From CAMTWZ01 sp041749075 (GTDB lineage: Bacteria > Bacteroidota > Rhodothermia > Balneolales > HLUCCA01), in the NCBI GenBank assembly GCA_041749075.1, contig JBGTBY010000025.1, positions 62,001 through 126,000 of the forward strand: a stretch of 64,000 nt of DNA. Reading direction: 5' to 3'. The position numbers and the translations under genes were made by a program. Every line of letters starts with the position of its first letter. The stretch's first letter is position 1. The notes under the pieces are model-generated. The model was not told where the DNA came from, made no database searches, and saw nothing but the letters and a program-made list of their open reading frames with translations. Shown here piece after piece: positions 51,045-60,246 of the stretch.

Positions 51045-53320
51045 ATGTGGTTCTCCAAATCCGCAGAAGCCGTTTTATCTGAACTGGATGTTGATCCTAC
51101 CCAGGGTCTTTCCGACAATGAGGCGTTGGACCGACTCCAAAAAAACGGTCCGAACACATTAGAGGCTGAAAAAAAGAAAAGCCTCTTCCGGATAGTTGTC
51201 GCCCAACTAAAAAATTGGTTGATTTATATCCTGCTCGTCGCCGTCGTCATCACCATAGCGATGGGTGAGTATGTGGATGCGATCATCATCTTGATGGTCG
51301 TCGGCATCAATGCCATACTAGGCGTGATCCAGGAAGTGAAAGCCGGAAAAGCGATTGAAGCCCTCCTCAAACTGACAAACCCCAAGGCACTGGTGCGCCG
51401 AAACGGAGTTGTGATTGAGATCGACTCTGAAACCATCGTCCTCGGAGACATCCTTGTCCTTGATGCGGGTAGAATCATCTCCGCGGATGTCCGTCTGATC
51501 GAATCCGTCCATCTTCAAGTCGATGAATCGTCCTTGACCGGTGAATCCCTACCGGCCGAAAAAGATGCGTCACAACGGTATGAAGACCAGAAAACCGCAC
51601 TTGGAGATCGCTTGAACTTGGGATTCATGTCTACCATTGTCACCCGAGGAAGAGGTGTCGGGGTTGTAGTGGAAACCGGCATGAACACCGAAATCGGCAA
51701 CATCGCATCCATCATCAACACGGAAGCTCAGTCGAAAACACCATTGGAAATCCGTTTGGATAAGCTTGGCAAAACCCTGGGTATCATTGCCATCGTCATT
51801 TGTGTGTTGATTTTCATCATTGCGATGGTTCAGGGCAGGGATTTGCCCGAAATGTTTCTGATATCGGTTTCCCTAGCGGTTGCGGCCATTCCGGAAGGAC
51901 TCGCTGCCATTGTGGCCGTCGTGCTCGCTGTCGGCGTCACAAACCTGTCGAAACACAATGCCATCATCAAGAAGCTCACCGCAGTGGAAACTCTGGGTTC
52001 CTTGAACGTGATCTGCTCCGACAAAACCGGAACGTTGACACAGAATAAGATGACGGTTACGCAGTGCTTCACCCTTGATGGTCTTGTGGAGCTCGGATCG
52101 GATGATCAAACGTCTGAAGAATTGAACCTCCTCGCCAACGCCATGATTCTTTCATCAGATGCCAGCTATGACAATGACGAAGGGACTGGCGACCCCACCG
52201 AAATCGCCCTGCTCGTCATGGGCGACAAGCTGGGGATCGACCGGAACGCCTTGCAGCAAAGCCACAAGCGTATCGACGAATCCGCATTCGATTCGGACCG
52301 AAAGTTGATGTCAACCCTCATCGAAGAAAACGGGTCGTTTCAGGTGTATGCGAAAGGAGCCATCGGAAACCTGATGGAGATCTGCACACAAGTACTCGTT
52401 GGAGGAAAACCCGTCCCGCTGACCGAGGCTCATAAAAAGGACTTTGATGATGCCGCCGTCCACATGTCGGACCATGCCCTTCGCACCCTTGGAGCGGCCT
52501 ATAAACCCGTGAACGAGCGAATCGACCCGTCCGACATGGAGAAAGACCTGATCCTGGTCGGGTTGGTCGGCATGATCGATCCGCCGAGGCCCGAAGTAAA
52601 GGATTCCATCCAAAAAGCCAAAAAAGCTGGAGTCAAAACGCTCATGATCACCGGCGACCATAAGAATACCGCATTCGCCATTGCCGCTCAGCTTGGAATT
52701 GCGGAAACCATCGAGCAAACGATCACCGGACAGGACATCGACGAGCTGACCGATCAGGAATTCGAACAAAAGATCGAGACCTATACGGTGTTTGCCCGCG
52801 TCTCGCCCGAACACAAAGTGACGATTGTGAGGGTTCTGAAATCCATGGGCAACATCGTGTCCATGACCGGCGACGGCGTGAACGACGCTCCATCCTTGAA
52901 CGCGGCCGATATCGGCGTGGCGATGGGAATTACAGGAACGGATGTGGCCAAAGGCGCTGCGGACATGATCCTGACAGATGATAATTTTTCAACCATTGTT
53001 GCCGCCATTGAGCAGGGACGGAACATTTACAACAACATCAAGAAATCAGTGATCTTTTTGATCACATGCAATCTGGGCGAAGTGCTTGCCATCGTCGTGG
53101 CATTGCTGATTGGTTGGCCGGCGCCATTCTTGCCATATTCGCCCTTCAATTCATCGTGATCGGCATACCCGTCATTCGAAGCTCATTTCATTTGCAAATG
53201 CCGGATGCCATCGCCTGGGGATTGATCTTCGCATTGGGAATCACTCCATTGCTATTCAATGAACTGTTGAAACTTTGCATCCGAATTTGGAAAAAACCGG
53301 CAAACTCTCAAACTGGATGA
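51045..53320 (+). pseudogene. P-type cation ATPase with internal deletion and frameshift
   Basis: The first 690 residues are a P2-type ATPase: SSLTGESLPAEKD, AAIPEGLAAIVAVVLA, phosphorylated Asp in VICSDKTGTLTQNK (about 325), and TGDGVNDAPSLNAADIGVAM. The frame then ends at 53159 shortly after helix 5 (LIGWPAPFLPYSPFNSS). The next frame carries AGAILAIFALQFIVIGIPVI...FNELLKLCIRIWKK, matching the last helices. The roughly 150 residues normally containing helices 6-8 are missing. The protein should not transport, so the gene is probably inactive. Confidence 0.82.
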
Positions 53321-53596
53321 TTATGTGCGGTCCGCATCCGAACAGATCTACGCCATTGTAGCGCATTCCATTGTTGGTCATCCTGATTTCTCCGATGAGC
53401 GGAATGGACTATTGGCTGTACGCCTTCACAACTTTTTCTTGATGATTCTTGGGACGATATCCGCACTCGTCGTCTATCAGTTCGGGGTGAATGTGTGAAA
53501 GATGCAATACATATTCACATATATGTAGCGCCGACAACGTCAGTGAAACTTACATTCTATAATGACCATCGGATTGTGAAATGGATGTCATACGAA
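53303..53596 (+). pseudogene. Mosaic of fragments of hydrolase, VIT and cupin genes
   Basis: 53305-53372 matches the hydrolase gene (56036-56127) with an internal deletion: CTCAAACTGGATGATTATGT and CCGCATCCGAACAGAT are shared. 53373-53498 matches the end of the VIT gene (50513-50717): TTGGTCATCC, then TACGCCTTCACAA, ATGATTCTTGG and the final GTGAATGTGTGA. 53561-53596 matches the cupin gene (about 50924-50960): CATCGGATTGTGAAATGGATG. VIT and cupin fragments keep their original order, so this is a decayed, internally deleted duplicate with a hydrolase piece at its left. Confidence 0.8.
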
Positions 53597-53614
53597 ACCT
53601 CTGTAGGTCAACTA

Positions 53615-55147
53615 ATGAATCGCATGAAAAAAACGACCAAAAAAAAATCTACCCCTAAGATCAACACATTACATAAATGCTTAACTGGCATTAAAGGCTT
53701 TGACCAGATTACAGAAGGCGGGCTACCGCACAACAGAACCACGTTAATTAGCGGGGGTGCCGGTTCAGGTAAAACCCTATTTGGGATTGATTTTTTAATC
53801 AATGGGGCTCTTAGTTTCAATGAACCTGGGGTATTCATGTCATTTGAAGAGACAGCAAATGAATTGTATGAGGATACAGCTTCTCTCAACTTCAATTTAA
53901 AAACGCTTGTTTCGCAAAAAAAGATAGCACTTGAGCACGTCATTTTAGTGCGCAAAGATATTCAGGAGAAAGATTTTAATCTTGAAGGACTACTGGTTCG
54001 CCTAGAGCAGGCTATAGACTCAGTTGGTGCCAAACGCGTGGTTTTAGATTCCATTGAATCTCTCTTTGCGGGCATCACAGAAAATGGAATACTTCGAATA
54101 GAGATAAAGCGACTTTTTCACTGGCTCAAAGAAAAACAAGTTACAGCAATCGTTACTGGCGAGCCAAGGCAAGACTCCTATACCCATCACGGCATGGAGC
54201 AATACATTTCCGATTGCATCATTCTTCTCGATCACAGGGTGAGCGAAGAAGTTTCCGTTCGTAGAATTCGTGTTGTTAAATATCGTGGTTCTAGTCATGG
54301 AACAAACGAATATCCCTTCGTAATTGATGACAATGGACTTTCGGTAATTCCAATCACTTCAGCAGGGCTCGATCAACCGGGAACAGCCAAACGAGTTTCG
54401 ACCGGAATTTCATCGTTGGATAAATTATTTAAGAGTGGAGGATACACCAAAGGCAGCACCGTGCTTGTTTCAGGTACGGCTGGCACCGGAAAAACAAGTT
54501 TAGCTGCTGCATTTGCCATAGAAACATGTAAACGTGGAGAGCGGTGTTTGTTCTTGTCTTACGAAGAATCAGCCGGACAACTTACTCAAAACTTGAAATC
54601 CATCGGTGTCGATTTTAAACCACTTATAAAAAAGGGACTCTTAAATATTGTGTCAACCAGACCTACCTTTTTTGGTTTGGAGAAGCATATACTCGATTTA
54701 TACAAATCCATTGAAGACTTCAAGCCAAACTCTGTTGTGATGGATCCTCTCACAAGTCTCATTGGAGAGGGAAGCCCACGCGAAGTTCGTTCGAGGATTA
54801 CCCGAATGATGGATGTTTTGAAAAGCAAGGGCATCACCGGATTTTTTACGAGTCTTGTTTCTTCAACCGCAAAAAACAACACAAGCGGTGAAATCGGTGT
54901 ATCTTCGTTGATTGATACGTGGATTGTAGTGAGAGAAGTGGAAGAAACCGTCGGCAAAAAACGTATTCGTGGACTCTACATTGTTAAATCTCGTGGCACC
55001 GGTCATTCCAATGACATACACAAATTGATTTTGAGTGATGATGGAATCTCCTTAGAACCAATGGCAGTAGATTCCACTTCAACAACCGATTCGAAAAGGA
55101 AAATAGGTAGCGGTATGGCTACCAAAAAAGAAAATGAACGCCCATAA
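53615..55147 (+). CDS. KaiC-like two-domain RecA ATPase
   Basis: Two KaiC/RecA modules in tandem: first Walker A TLISGGAGSGKTLFG (about residue 45) with FEETANEL, second VLVSGTAGTGKTSLAAA (about 286) with SYEESAGQL; both keep the paired catalytic Glu. Unlike the clock protein there is no circadian context (no kaiA or kaiB). Longer in-frame starts reach into the cupin fragment and are rejected; ATG 53615 or 53624 is the likely start. It is followed 17 bases later by a CheB domain gene, so they form a pair with a possible signalling role. Composition is A/T-rich, suggesting acquisition. Confidence 0.88.
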   Translation: MNRMKKTTKKKSTPKINTLHKCLTGIKGFDQITEGGLPHNRTTLISGGAGSGKTLFGIDFLINGALSFNEPGVFMSFEETANELYEDTASLNFNLKTLVSQKKIALEHVILVRKDIQEKDFNLEGLLVRLEQAIDSVGAKRVVLDSIESLFAGITENGILRIEIKRLFHWLKEKQVTAIVTGEPRQDSYTHHGMEQYISDCIILLDHRVSEEVSVRRIRVVKYRGSSHGTNEYPFVIDDNGLSVIPITSAGLDQPGTAKRVSTGISSLDKLFKSGGYTKGSTVLVSGTAGTGKTSLAAAFAIETCKRGERCLFLSYEESAGQLTQNLKSIGVDFKPLIKKGLLNIVSTRPTFFGLEKHILDLYKSIEDFKPNSVVMDPLTSLIGEGSPREVRSRITRMMDVLKSKGITGFFTSLVSSTAKNNTSGEIGVSSLIDTWIVVREVEETVGKKRIRGLYIVKSRGTGHSNDIHKLILSDDGISLEPMAVDSTSTTDSKRKIGSGMATKKENERP

Positions 55148-55164
55148 TGTAAGCCTGAGAACGC

Positions 55165-55731
55165 ATGAACGCTTTACATCCAAAATTCATTGTAGGTGTT
55201 GGGGGCTCAGCTGGAGCTCTTAAAGCCTACAAGGCGTTCTTGAATGCTCTGTCGGTTGAAACAGACATGGCCTTTATCATTATTTCCCACATGAATCCAA
55301 CTGCTTATAGCCAGTTAGCTCACATCTTGTCTCGTCACACAAAAATGCCGGTAATCATCGCTTCCCAAAAGATGCCGATACAGAGGAATCACGTCTATGT
55401 GATTGCAGCAGACTCAGATCTATCCATTGAAAACTTTACGTTCAACGTTGCATCCCCGCGCTCTGGCAGAGCCGTTGCGATAGATATTTTTTTTTCTTCT
55501 TTAGCAGAGGGATTGGGCGCACGTGCGATAGGTATTGTCTTATCCGGGTATGCTAGCGATGGCACGCAGGGATGCAAGCATATCAAAGCAAAGGGAGGAA
55601 TCACGTTTGCCCAAGACAAGTCTGCCGAAGTGCCCGACATGCCTGTCAATGCACAGGCTTCGGGCTGTGTTGATTTCGTTCTGCCTCCCGACCAAATTGC
55701 TACTGAATTGAATAAGATTGGCAAGCCTTGA
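55165..55731 (+). CDS. CheB-type methylesterase domain protein
   Basis: The 188-aa protein is a stand-alone CheB C-terminal domain: catalytic Ser in GVGGSAGALKAYK, His in IIISHMNPTAYSQLAHIL and Asp in LSGYASDGTQGCKHIK. No receiver domain and no chemotaxis genes are present. It is transcribed with the KaiC-like gene upstream, a pairing that suggests a two-protein signalling module. Targets are unknown. Confidence 0.88.
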   Translation: MNALHPKFIVGVGGSAGALKAYKAFLNALSVETDMAFIIISHMNPTAYSQLAHILSRHTKMPVIIASQKMPIQRNHVYVIAADSDLSIENFTFNVASPRSGRAVAIDIFFSSLAEGLGARAIGIVLSGYASDGTQGCKHIKAKGGITFAQDKSAEVPDMPVNAQASGCVDFVLPPDQIATELNKIGKP

Positions 55732-55734
55732 GCG

Positions 55735-55830
55735 GATTGCGTGATCAGGGACTGGAGGAGCGGCTGAGAAACCCATCCCGAATATGGTCGAACCGAATTC
55801 AATGAAATCATGGCGGAATGACGGCGTAGG
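55735..55830 (+). pseudogene. Scar with DUF1801-like and SDR-end fragments
   Basis: TTGAGCGGATTGCGTGATCA then CTGGAGGAGCGGCTGAGA reads LSGLRDQ-GLEERLRNP, matching the DUF1801-like fragment at 59165 with a short deletion. Around 55807-55828, GGCGGAATGACGGCGTAGGG and the following GTGCTT repeat the SDR gene's end (49994-50018). Neither is a gene; both are left over from earlier insertions and deletions. Confidence 0.65.
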
Positions 55831-55891
55831 GCATGTGCTTTTTTCGAGTTCAATGTTCTAAATTGCCCATTGAAATCAACGAGGCAATTGA

Positions 55892-56587
55892 ATGGCAACG
55901 AATACCGGCATCCTTTTCATCCACGGCGCAGGACTCAACGCATCCATTTGGGATGATGTGATTCGGGAGTTGGATGTCCCGGCACTGGCGATCGAGTTTC
56001 CGAATAGGCTGACCGATGGAAACGTGAATGAATCACTCAAAATGGATGATTATGTACGGTCCGCATCCGAACAGATTGAGAACTGGACTGTGGATGAGTT
56101 CATCATCGTCGCGCATTCCATCGGCGCGGTTGTAGGGCTGAAGCTCGCCAATCAGTACGCATCCCAAGTGAAGGGATTTGTCGCCATCGGTTCGATCATT
56201 CCGTTGAGCGGACACTCCTTTGCATCCACCCTTCCCGTCCCGATGAAGTGGATCTTGCCTCTCATCTTGCGATTCCTGGGAACGCGTCCGCCAGATGCAT
56301 CCATCAAAAGCGAGTTATGCAATGATTTGTCGGACGAGCAGACCGCGCGCATCGTGTCGACCTTCACTCCCGAGGCGCGGGCGCTGTACACGACCCGCAT
56401 CCGGTATGATCTTCCGGATGTGAGGCGGGTCTACATCAAGCTGACGAACGACAAGTCCGTTCCGCCCGACCTTCAAGACCAAATGGCGAAAAACCTGCAT
56501 GCCGATGAGGTAGTGATGATGGATAGTGGTCACCTCCCGATGGTGGGGAGAGGGAGGGAGTTAATGGAAATTGTTAAGGGGATTTGA
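55892..56587 (+). CDS. Alpha/beta hydrolase
   Basis: A 231-aa hydrolase: LFIHGAGLNASIWDDVI (HG oxyanion), nucleophile elbow IVAHSIGAVVGLKL (Ser about residue 76), and His in DEVVMMDSGHLPMVG, with LTNDKSVPP containing the acid. The substrate is unknown. A fragment of this gene (residues around MDDYVRSASEQ and VAHSI) lies at 53305-53372, and an SDR gene-end fragment precedes it, so it once sat next to those genes. Confidence 0.88.
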   Translation: MATNTGILFIHGAGLNASIWDDVIRELDVPALAIEFPNRLTDGNVNESLKMDDYVRSASEQIENWTVDEFIIVAHSIGAVVGLKLANQYASQVKGFVAIGSIIPLSGHSFASTLPVPMKWILPLILRFLGTRPPDASIKSELCNDLSDEQTARIVSTFTPEARALYTTRIRYDLPDVRRVYIKLTNDKSVPPDLQDQMAKNLHADEVVMMDSGHLPMVGRGRELMEIVKGI

Positions 56588-56974
56588 GTTGGAAATGCAC
56601 TAGTATTTGTGCATACTACAGGAGTCATTTGTCATAAGAAAAGAATTGAAAGCACCGGACTCTATGCACCTATGAGCAAGCGAGTGAAACAGAATGTACC
56701 GAACCCATTGGATCTGCTAGGATTATGCTCACTCGGCTTCGCAATACTTAAGACGTACAAAACCTTCGTCAATAGATCCTCATTTGGCTTGCACTACGAA
56801 GCCAGAGTTCGTGTATAAACGAGTTAGCAGTAAGCCTTAAAGACTCCCTCGCTTTATTAATAGGCTGACATCAAAAGATATTATCTGCTTAATTTTTGAG
56901 TATTTCTCTCATAAATTGTTGTAAATATTCCTAAATTGACTATTATTGCGAATATTTCTCATTTACAAACAATT
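56588..56974. other. Intergenic region before rloA
   Basis: These 387 bases contain a 69-codon open frame (56609-56818) that matches nothing I recognise and has no convincing ribosome site. The right half is strongly A/T-rich and presumably has the promoter of the RloA/RloB pair. No RNA gene was identified. Confidence 0.4.
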
Positions 56975-58261
56975 ATGCTAATAGAATTCTCAGTCTCAAA
57001 TTTTCTCTCTTTCAAAGACAGAAAGTCTATGAGTTTACAAGCAACGCCCATAAAGGACCATCCAGACAGTATAATTACAGAAAGATATAAATTGCTTAAA
57101 GGCGCCATAATTTATGGCGCAAACGCTAGTGGTAAAAGTAATTTTGTAAAAGCAATGAGTACAATGAGAAGACTTGTACTAAAATCTTTTGAAAAGTCCT
57201 CAGCTACTGAATTAGATATTACTCCGTTTCTTCTACACACCGGTTTTGATTCTAAACCATCACTCTTTGAAGTATTGTTTCTGTTAAATGATATTCGTTA
57301 TAGATATGGATTTGAAGTTGATAATACCTCTGTAAGAGGAGAATGGTTATTTGAAGCGAAAAAGAATACTGAAAAACCATTGTTTATAAGAGAAAACGAT
57401 GGCATTCAAGTATTCCCCTCATTTAAGGAAGGGAAAGACCTAGAGGAAAAAACCAGAGACAATACATTATTCCTTGCTGTTGCAGACCAATTTAACGGAA
57501 CAATAGCAAAAAATATAATGCATTGGTTCAATAATTTTATTACTATATCTGGTCTTAGTCATGAAGGGTATAAAGCAGTAACTTTTAAAATGCTTGAAAA
57601 TGACAATACTAAACCCGTTCTACAAAGTTTTTATAATCAACTTGATCTAGGATTTGATGATATAAAAATTGTAAAGAAAACCTTCGATTCCAATGAGCTT
57701 CCTAAATATTTGCCAGAAGCTATACTCAAACAAATGGTAACGGACTTAGAAGGCAAGACATTAGTAAATGTTAAAACTCTTCACAAAAAATATAATGACA
57801 ACAAAGAGATTGAAAAACTAGAAGAGTTTGATATGAGAAGTCAAGAATCTTCCGGAACGAATAAAATATTTAATATTTCAGGGCCTGTTTTTGATGTTCT
57901 TTCTGATGGTGGTGTTTTAATTATTGACGAATTAGATGCTAGTCTGCATCCATTGCTAACTTTAGCAGTTACGAAACTTTTCAATTCTCAAGAACATAAC
58001 CCAAAAAATGCACAATTAATTTTTTCAACTCACGACACTAATCTATTGTGTTATGGAAATTACCGTAGAGATCAGGTATTCTTTGTCGAGAAAGATGAAT
58101 TTGGTGCATCTGATTTATACTCATTAGTGGAATATAATGAAAATGGGAAAAAAATCAGAAACGATCGATCCTTCGAGAAAGATTATATTCAAGGACGATA
58201 TGGAGCGATTCCTTATATTGGTAACATTAAAACACTATTGGATAAATGGCAAGAAAAATAA
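56975..58261 (+). CDS. RloA/AbiL-type AAA ATPase (AAA_15/OLD-like)
   Basis: The 428-aa protein begins MLIEFSVSNFLSFKDRKSMS, typical of AAA_15/OLD-like ATPases. It has Walker A IIYGANASGKSNFV (about 47) and Walker B LIIDELDASLHPLL followed by LIFSTHDTNLL. Its partner is the RloB protein encoded 16 bases overlapping downstream. This pair is related to RloAB and to lactococcal AbiL, which act in phage defence. Strong A/T richness compared with neighbours suggests recent transfer. Start 56975 is chosen at the first ATG with the family start; upstream codons have no similarity. Confidence 0.88.
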   Translation: MLIEFSVSNFLSFKDRKSMSLQATPIKDHPDSIITERYKLLKGAIIYGANASGKSNFVKAMSTMRRLVLKSFEKSSATELDITPFLLHTGFDSKPSLFEVLFLLNDIRYRYGFEVDNTSVRGEWLFEAKKNTEKPLFIRENDGIQVFPSFKEGKDLEEKTRDNTLFLAVADQFNGTIAKNIMHWFNNFITISGLSHEGYKAVTFKMLENDNTKPVLQSFYNQLDLGFDDIKIVKKTFDSNELPKYLPEAILKQMVTDLEGKTLVNVKTLHKKYNDNKEIEKLEEFDMRSQESSGTNKIFNISGPVFDVLSDGGVLIIDELDASLHPLLTLAVTKLFNSQEHNPKNAQLIFSTHDTNLLCYGNYRRDQVFFVEKDEFGASDLYSLVEYNENGKKIRNDRSFEKDYIQGRYGAIPYIGNIKTLLDKWQEK

Positions 58262-58968
58262 AAATCGAGCCTGCCATAGTAAAAAGACGTGAAAGGCAAG
58301 AAGCAAGAAGGCAGATAAATAATAAACCTAAAAGAAAGCGATACTTAATTGTTTGTGAAGGAGAAAAGACAGAGCCTAATTATTTTGAAGCCCTTAAATT
58401 AGCATTACCCAAAGGCGTTTTAGAAGTAGTAGACTTTAGAATAATTGGTGAAGGATTTAACACAGAGAGTCTTGTTCAACAAGCAATCGCGCTTAGAGCA
58501 AAATGGGAGTCTGAATCTGGAAGGAAGATTGATAAACTATGGGTCGTGTTTGACAAGGATAGTTTTTTACCTGCTGCTTTTAACAGTGCAATACAACTTT
58601 GTGAAAACACTCCAAAAACAGAAGCTGCATGGAGTAATGAAGCGTTTGAAATTTGGTATTTATTACACTTTGAGTTTTATGACACAGGAATCACAAGAGA
58701 CACATATAAGCAAAGGATTCAAACCAACTTTAGAAATAAAGGATTAGTTGATTTTGTGTATGCAAAAAACAGAACAGACATGTTCGATTTATTAACAAAG
58801 CATGCTAACAGAAACCTTGCCATTAAGCATTCTCAAAGACTTGAATCAACTTATAACGGCGCAAGAGATTTTGCTAATCAGAATCCTTGTACAACAGTAT
58901 ATAAGCTCGTAGTGGAGTTATTCAATCTAGAGAAAGAGCTGGCTGAAGATAATAACAATGAGGTTTAG
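58246..58968 (+). CDS. RloB/AbiLii protein (TOPRIM-like effector)
   Basis: The 240-aa protein has a basic N-terminus and a TOPRIM-like fold: acidic first motif in YLIVCEGEKTEPNYFEAL and the D-x-D in LWVVFDKDSFLP, followed by WSNEAFEIWYLLHFEFY, which is characteristic of RloB. It overlaps rloA by 16 bases. In AbiL-like systems the ATPase senses and the TOPRIM protein is thought to act as nuclease. Confidence in the family is high, in the phage-defence role moderate. Confidence 0.9.
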   Translation: MARKIKIEPAIVKRRERQEARRQINNKPKRKRYLIVCEGEKTEPNYFEALKLALPKGVLEVVDFRIIGEGFNTESLVQQAIALRAKWESESGRKIDKLWVVFDKDSFLPAAFNSAIQLCENTPKTEAAWSNEAFEIWYLLHFEFYDTGITRDTYKQRIQTNFRNKGLVDFVYAKNRTDMFDLLTKHANRNLAIKHSQRLESTYNGARDFANQNPCTTVYKLVVELFNLEKELAEDNNNEV

Positions 58969-58970
58969 TT

Positions 58971-59174
58971 TTGACATCAAAAAAAGGCTCGTCACTTGAC
59001 ATCATCAAGCTCTCTGATGAGCAAAAACTCCTACTAGAACTGAGCGACAGCGACATCCTACATGGACGCATCATCTCCCACGAAGCCCTAATGAAGAACA
59101 CATTCGAATGGCTGAACCAAACCCCATACTCTCCTACCTCAACTCTCTCCCACGTTCCTAGCGTCAATCCTTAA
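58971..59174 (+). CDS. Small addiction-module antitoxin-like protein
   Basis: A 67-aa frame from TTG 58971: LDIIKLSDEQKLLLELSDSD, ILHGRIISHEALMKNTFEWL, and a tail. The pattern LSxEQxxxLExSxxDIxxGxxxSHExxMxxxxxWL is common in Bacteroidota antitoxin-like proteins beside RelE toxins. No toxin follows; instead a DUF1801-like fragment is present. It may be an orphan, and the start at TTG is uncertain. Confidence 0.5.
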   Translation: MTSKKGSSLDIIKLSDEQKLLLELSDSDILHGRIISHEALMKNTFEWLNQTPYSPTSTLSHVPSVNP

Positions 59175-59338
59175 GCGATTTGCGGGATCAGATCCTGAGT
59201 ATCGCTCCGGGTTTGGAGGAGCGGCTGAGTCGGAGTGTGCCGTTCTTCTATCATAGGGGAAGCGAGCGGTCGGGTACTGATCCTCCAAAGAATTTGCTCC
59301 GTTACCAATTTTGGGTAACTTTGAAAAAAGTTCAATGA
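59165..59338 (+). pseudogene. DUF1801-like fragment
   Basis: Reading QSLSDLRDQILSIAPGLEER then LSRSVPFFYHRGSERS, the N-terminal part of a DUF1801 domain (LRxxILxxxPxLEExxxxxxPFFxxxG) can be seen without a start or C-terminal half, ending at a TGA shortly before parD. A shorter version of the same sequence lies at 55735-55775. Confidence 0.6.
59301..59319. promoter_or_regulatory. Putative ParD operator (inverted repeat)
   Basis: GTTACC-AATTTTG-GGTAAC is a six-base perfect inverted repeat 20 bases before the parD ATG at 59340. Its core resembles the TACCAA-TAT-TTGGTA site before the orphan parD at 8256, so it is likely the autoregulatory site. Confidence 0.6.
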
Positions 59339-59339
59339 C

Positions 59340-59588
59340 ATGAAAAACACATCCATCTCTCTCGGAAATTATTTCGACCAGTTTGTGAGCGAGCAAGTTT
59401 CTGTTGGACGCTATAAAAACGTTAGCGAAGTGATTCGCGCAGGACTTCGTCTTTTGGAAGATGAAGAAAGCAGAGCAATGGCTTTGAAAAGTGCCATTCA
59501 GAAAGGTTTGGAAAGTCCAAGAGTCGAAGATTTTGATTTTGACGAAAATCTGATTCGACTAAAAGCTGAGAAGCGAAAAAATGGCTAA
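59340..59588 (+). CDS. parD: ParD antitoxin
   Basis: The 82-aa protein MKNTSISLGNYFDQFVSEQV... has the ribbon-helix-helix ParD core and VSEVIRAGLRLLEDEESRAM. It overlaps the ParE gene by eight bases. It is closely similar to the orphan ParD at 8256, sharing NTSISLGN and the SEVxRAGLRLLE helix, and has a matching operator-like inverted repeat upstream. Confidence 0.93.
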   Translation: MKNTSISLGNYFDQFVSEQVSVGRYKNVSEVIRAGLRLLEDEESRAMALKSAIQKGLESPRVEDFDFDENLIRLKAEKRKNG

Positions 59589-59880
59589 GGTCATTTTTCG
59601 ACAAGAAGCCATTGACGACTTGAATACCATTTGGGAGTATACGTTTGAACAATGGTCCGAAATTCAAGCCGATCACTATTATGCAATGCTCAAACTTGCT
59701 TGTAAGGAAATCGGTAAAAATCCTGGAATCGGAAAAGAGTATGATACAATAGCACAACATGTATTCGGATTGCATTCCGGGAGACATATCATTTTTTATC
59801 GACACATAGAACGAGGTGAAATTGATGTGATTCGGATTTTGCACGAACGAATGGATTTGAAATTCCGATTGAACATGTAA
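59581..59880 (+). CDS. parE: ParE toxin
   Basis: The 99-aa protein begins MAKVIFRQEAIDDLNTIWEY, with the two-helix hairpin and beta-sheet core of ParE (FGLHSGRHIIFYRHIERGEI, then DVIRILHERMDLKFRL). Members inhibit DNA gyrase or similar. It overlaps parD by eight bases, consistent with one transcript. Confidence 0.93.
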   Translation: MAKVIFRQEAIDDLNTIWEYTFEQWSEIQADHYYAMLKLACKEIGKNPGIGKEYDTIAQHVFGLHSGRHIIFYRHIERGEIDVIRILHERMDLKFRLNM

Positions 59881-59905
59881 ACTGGGAAGCCCAAAATTGA
59901 AACCC

Positions 59906-60163
59906 ATGAACTGGATCGCACTACTCATCGCAGGAATCTTTGAAATCGGCTGGCCCTTGGGCTTGAAACTGTCGCAACAGCCAGGAAACAGCAATTTAAA
60001 AATCGGAGCCATTGGCACGTTCGCAGTAGGAATACTCTACTTTGGCGATTCGGCAAGCATGATGAGGCTTTTGGCCGCTTCGCTGATCGTGATTGGTATC
60101 GTTGGACTCAAATTCGCAAGCTTAAAGGAAACGTATCAACTATGTTTTGAACAGGAACAGTGA
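59906..60163 (+). CDS. SMR/SugE-like transporter missing one helix
   Basis: MNWIALLIAGIFEIGWPLGL followed by KLSQQ is the SMR/SugE start, including the essential Glu of helix 1. The C-terminal part IGAIGTFAVGILYFGDSASM and IVIGIVGLKFASL is the SugE end. The segment of about 33 residues between LSQ and GAIGT, which contains helix 2 and the AYAVW motif, is absent in frame, so the protein has 85 aa instead of about 105. It is probably inactive, unless it inserts as a heterodimer partner. Confidence 0.78.
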   Translation: MNWIALLIAGIFEIGWPLGLKLSQQPGNSNLKIGAIGTFAVGILYFGDSASMMRLLAASLIVIGIVGLKFASLKETYQLCFEQEQ

Positions 60164-60246
60164 CGGATAGAAATTCCTAAAAGCTCCCGATTTTGAATAG
60201 TTTTAGGAATTTGTGAACCATTACGATTGAGCAACATTGATTTAGC

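Noticed and set aside
53495..53614. Longer N-terminus for the KaiC-like protein
   Set aside because: Those codons derive from the decayed cupin copy (DHRIVKW), not from the KaiC family.
56609..56818. 69-codon ORF before rloA
   Set aside because: No recognisable motif, ribosome site or conserved partner; treated as intergenic.
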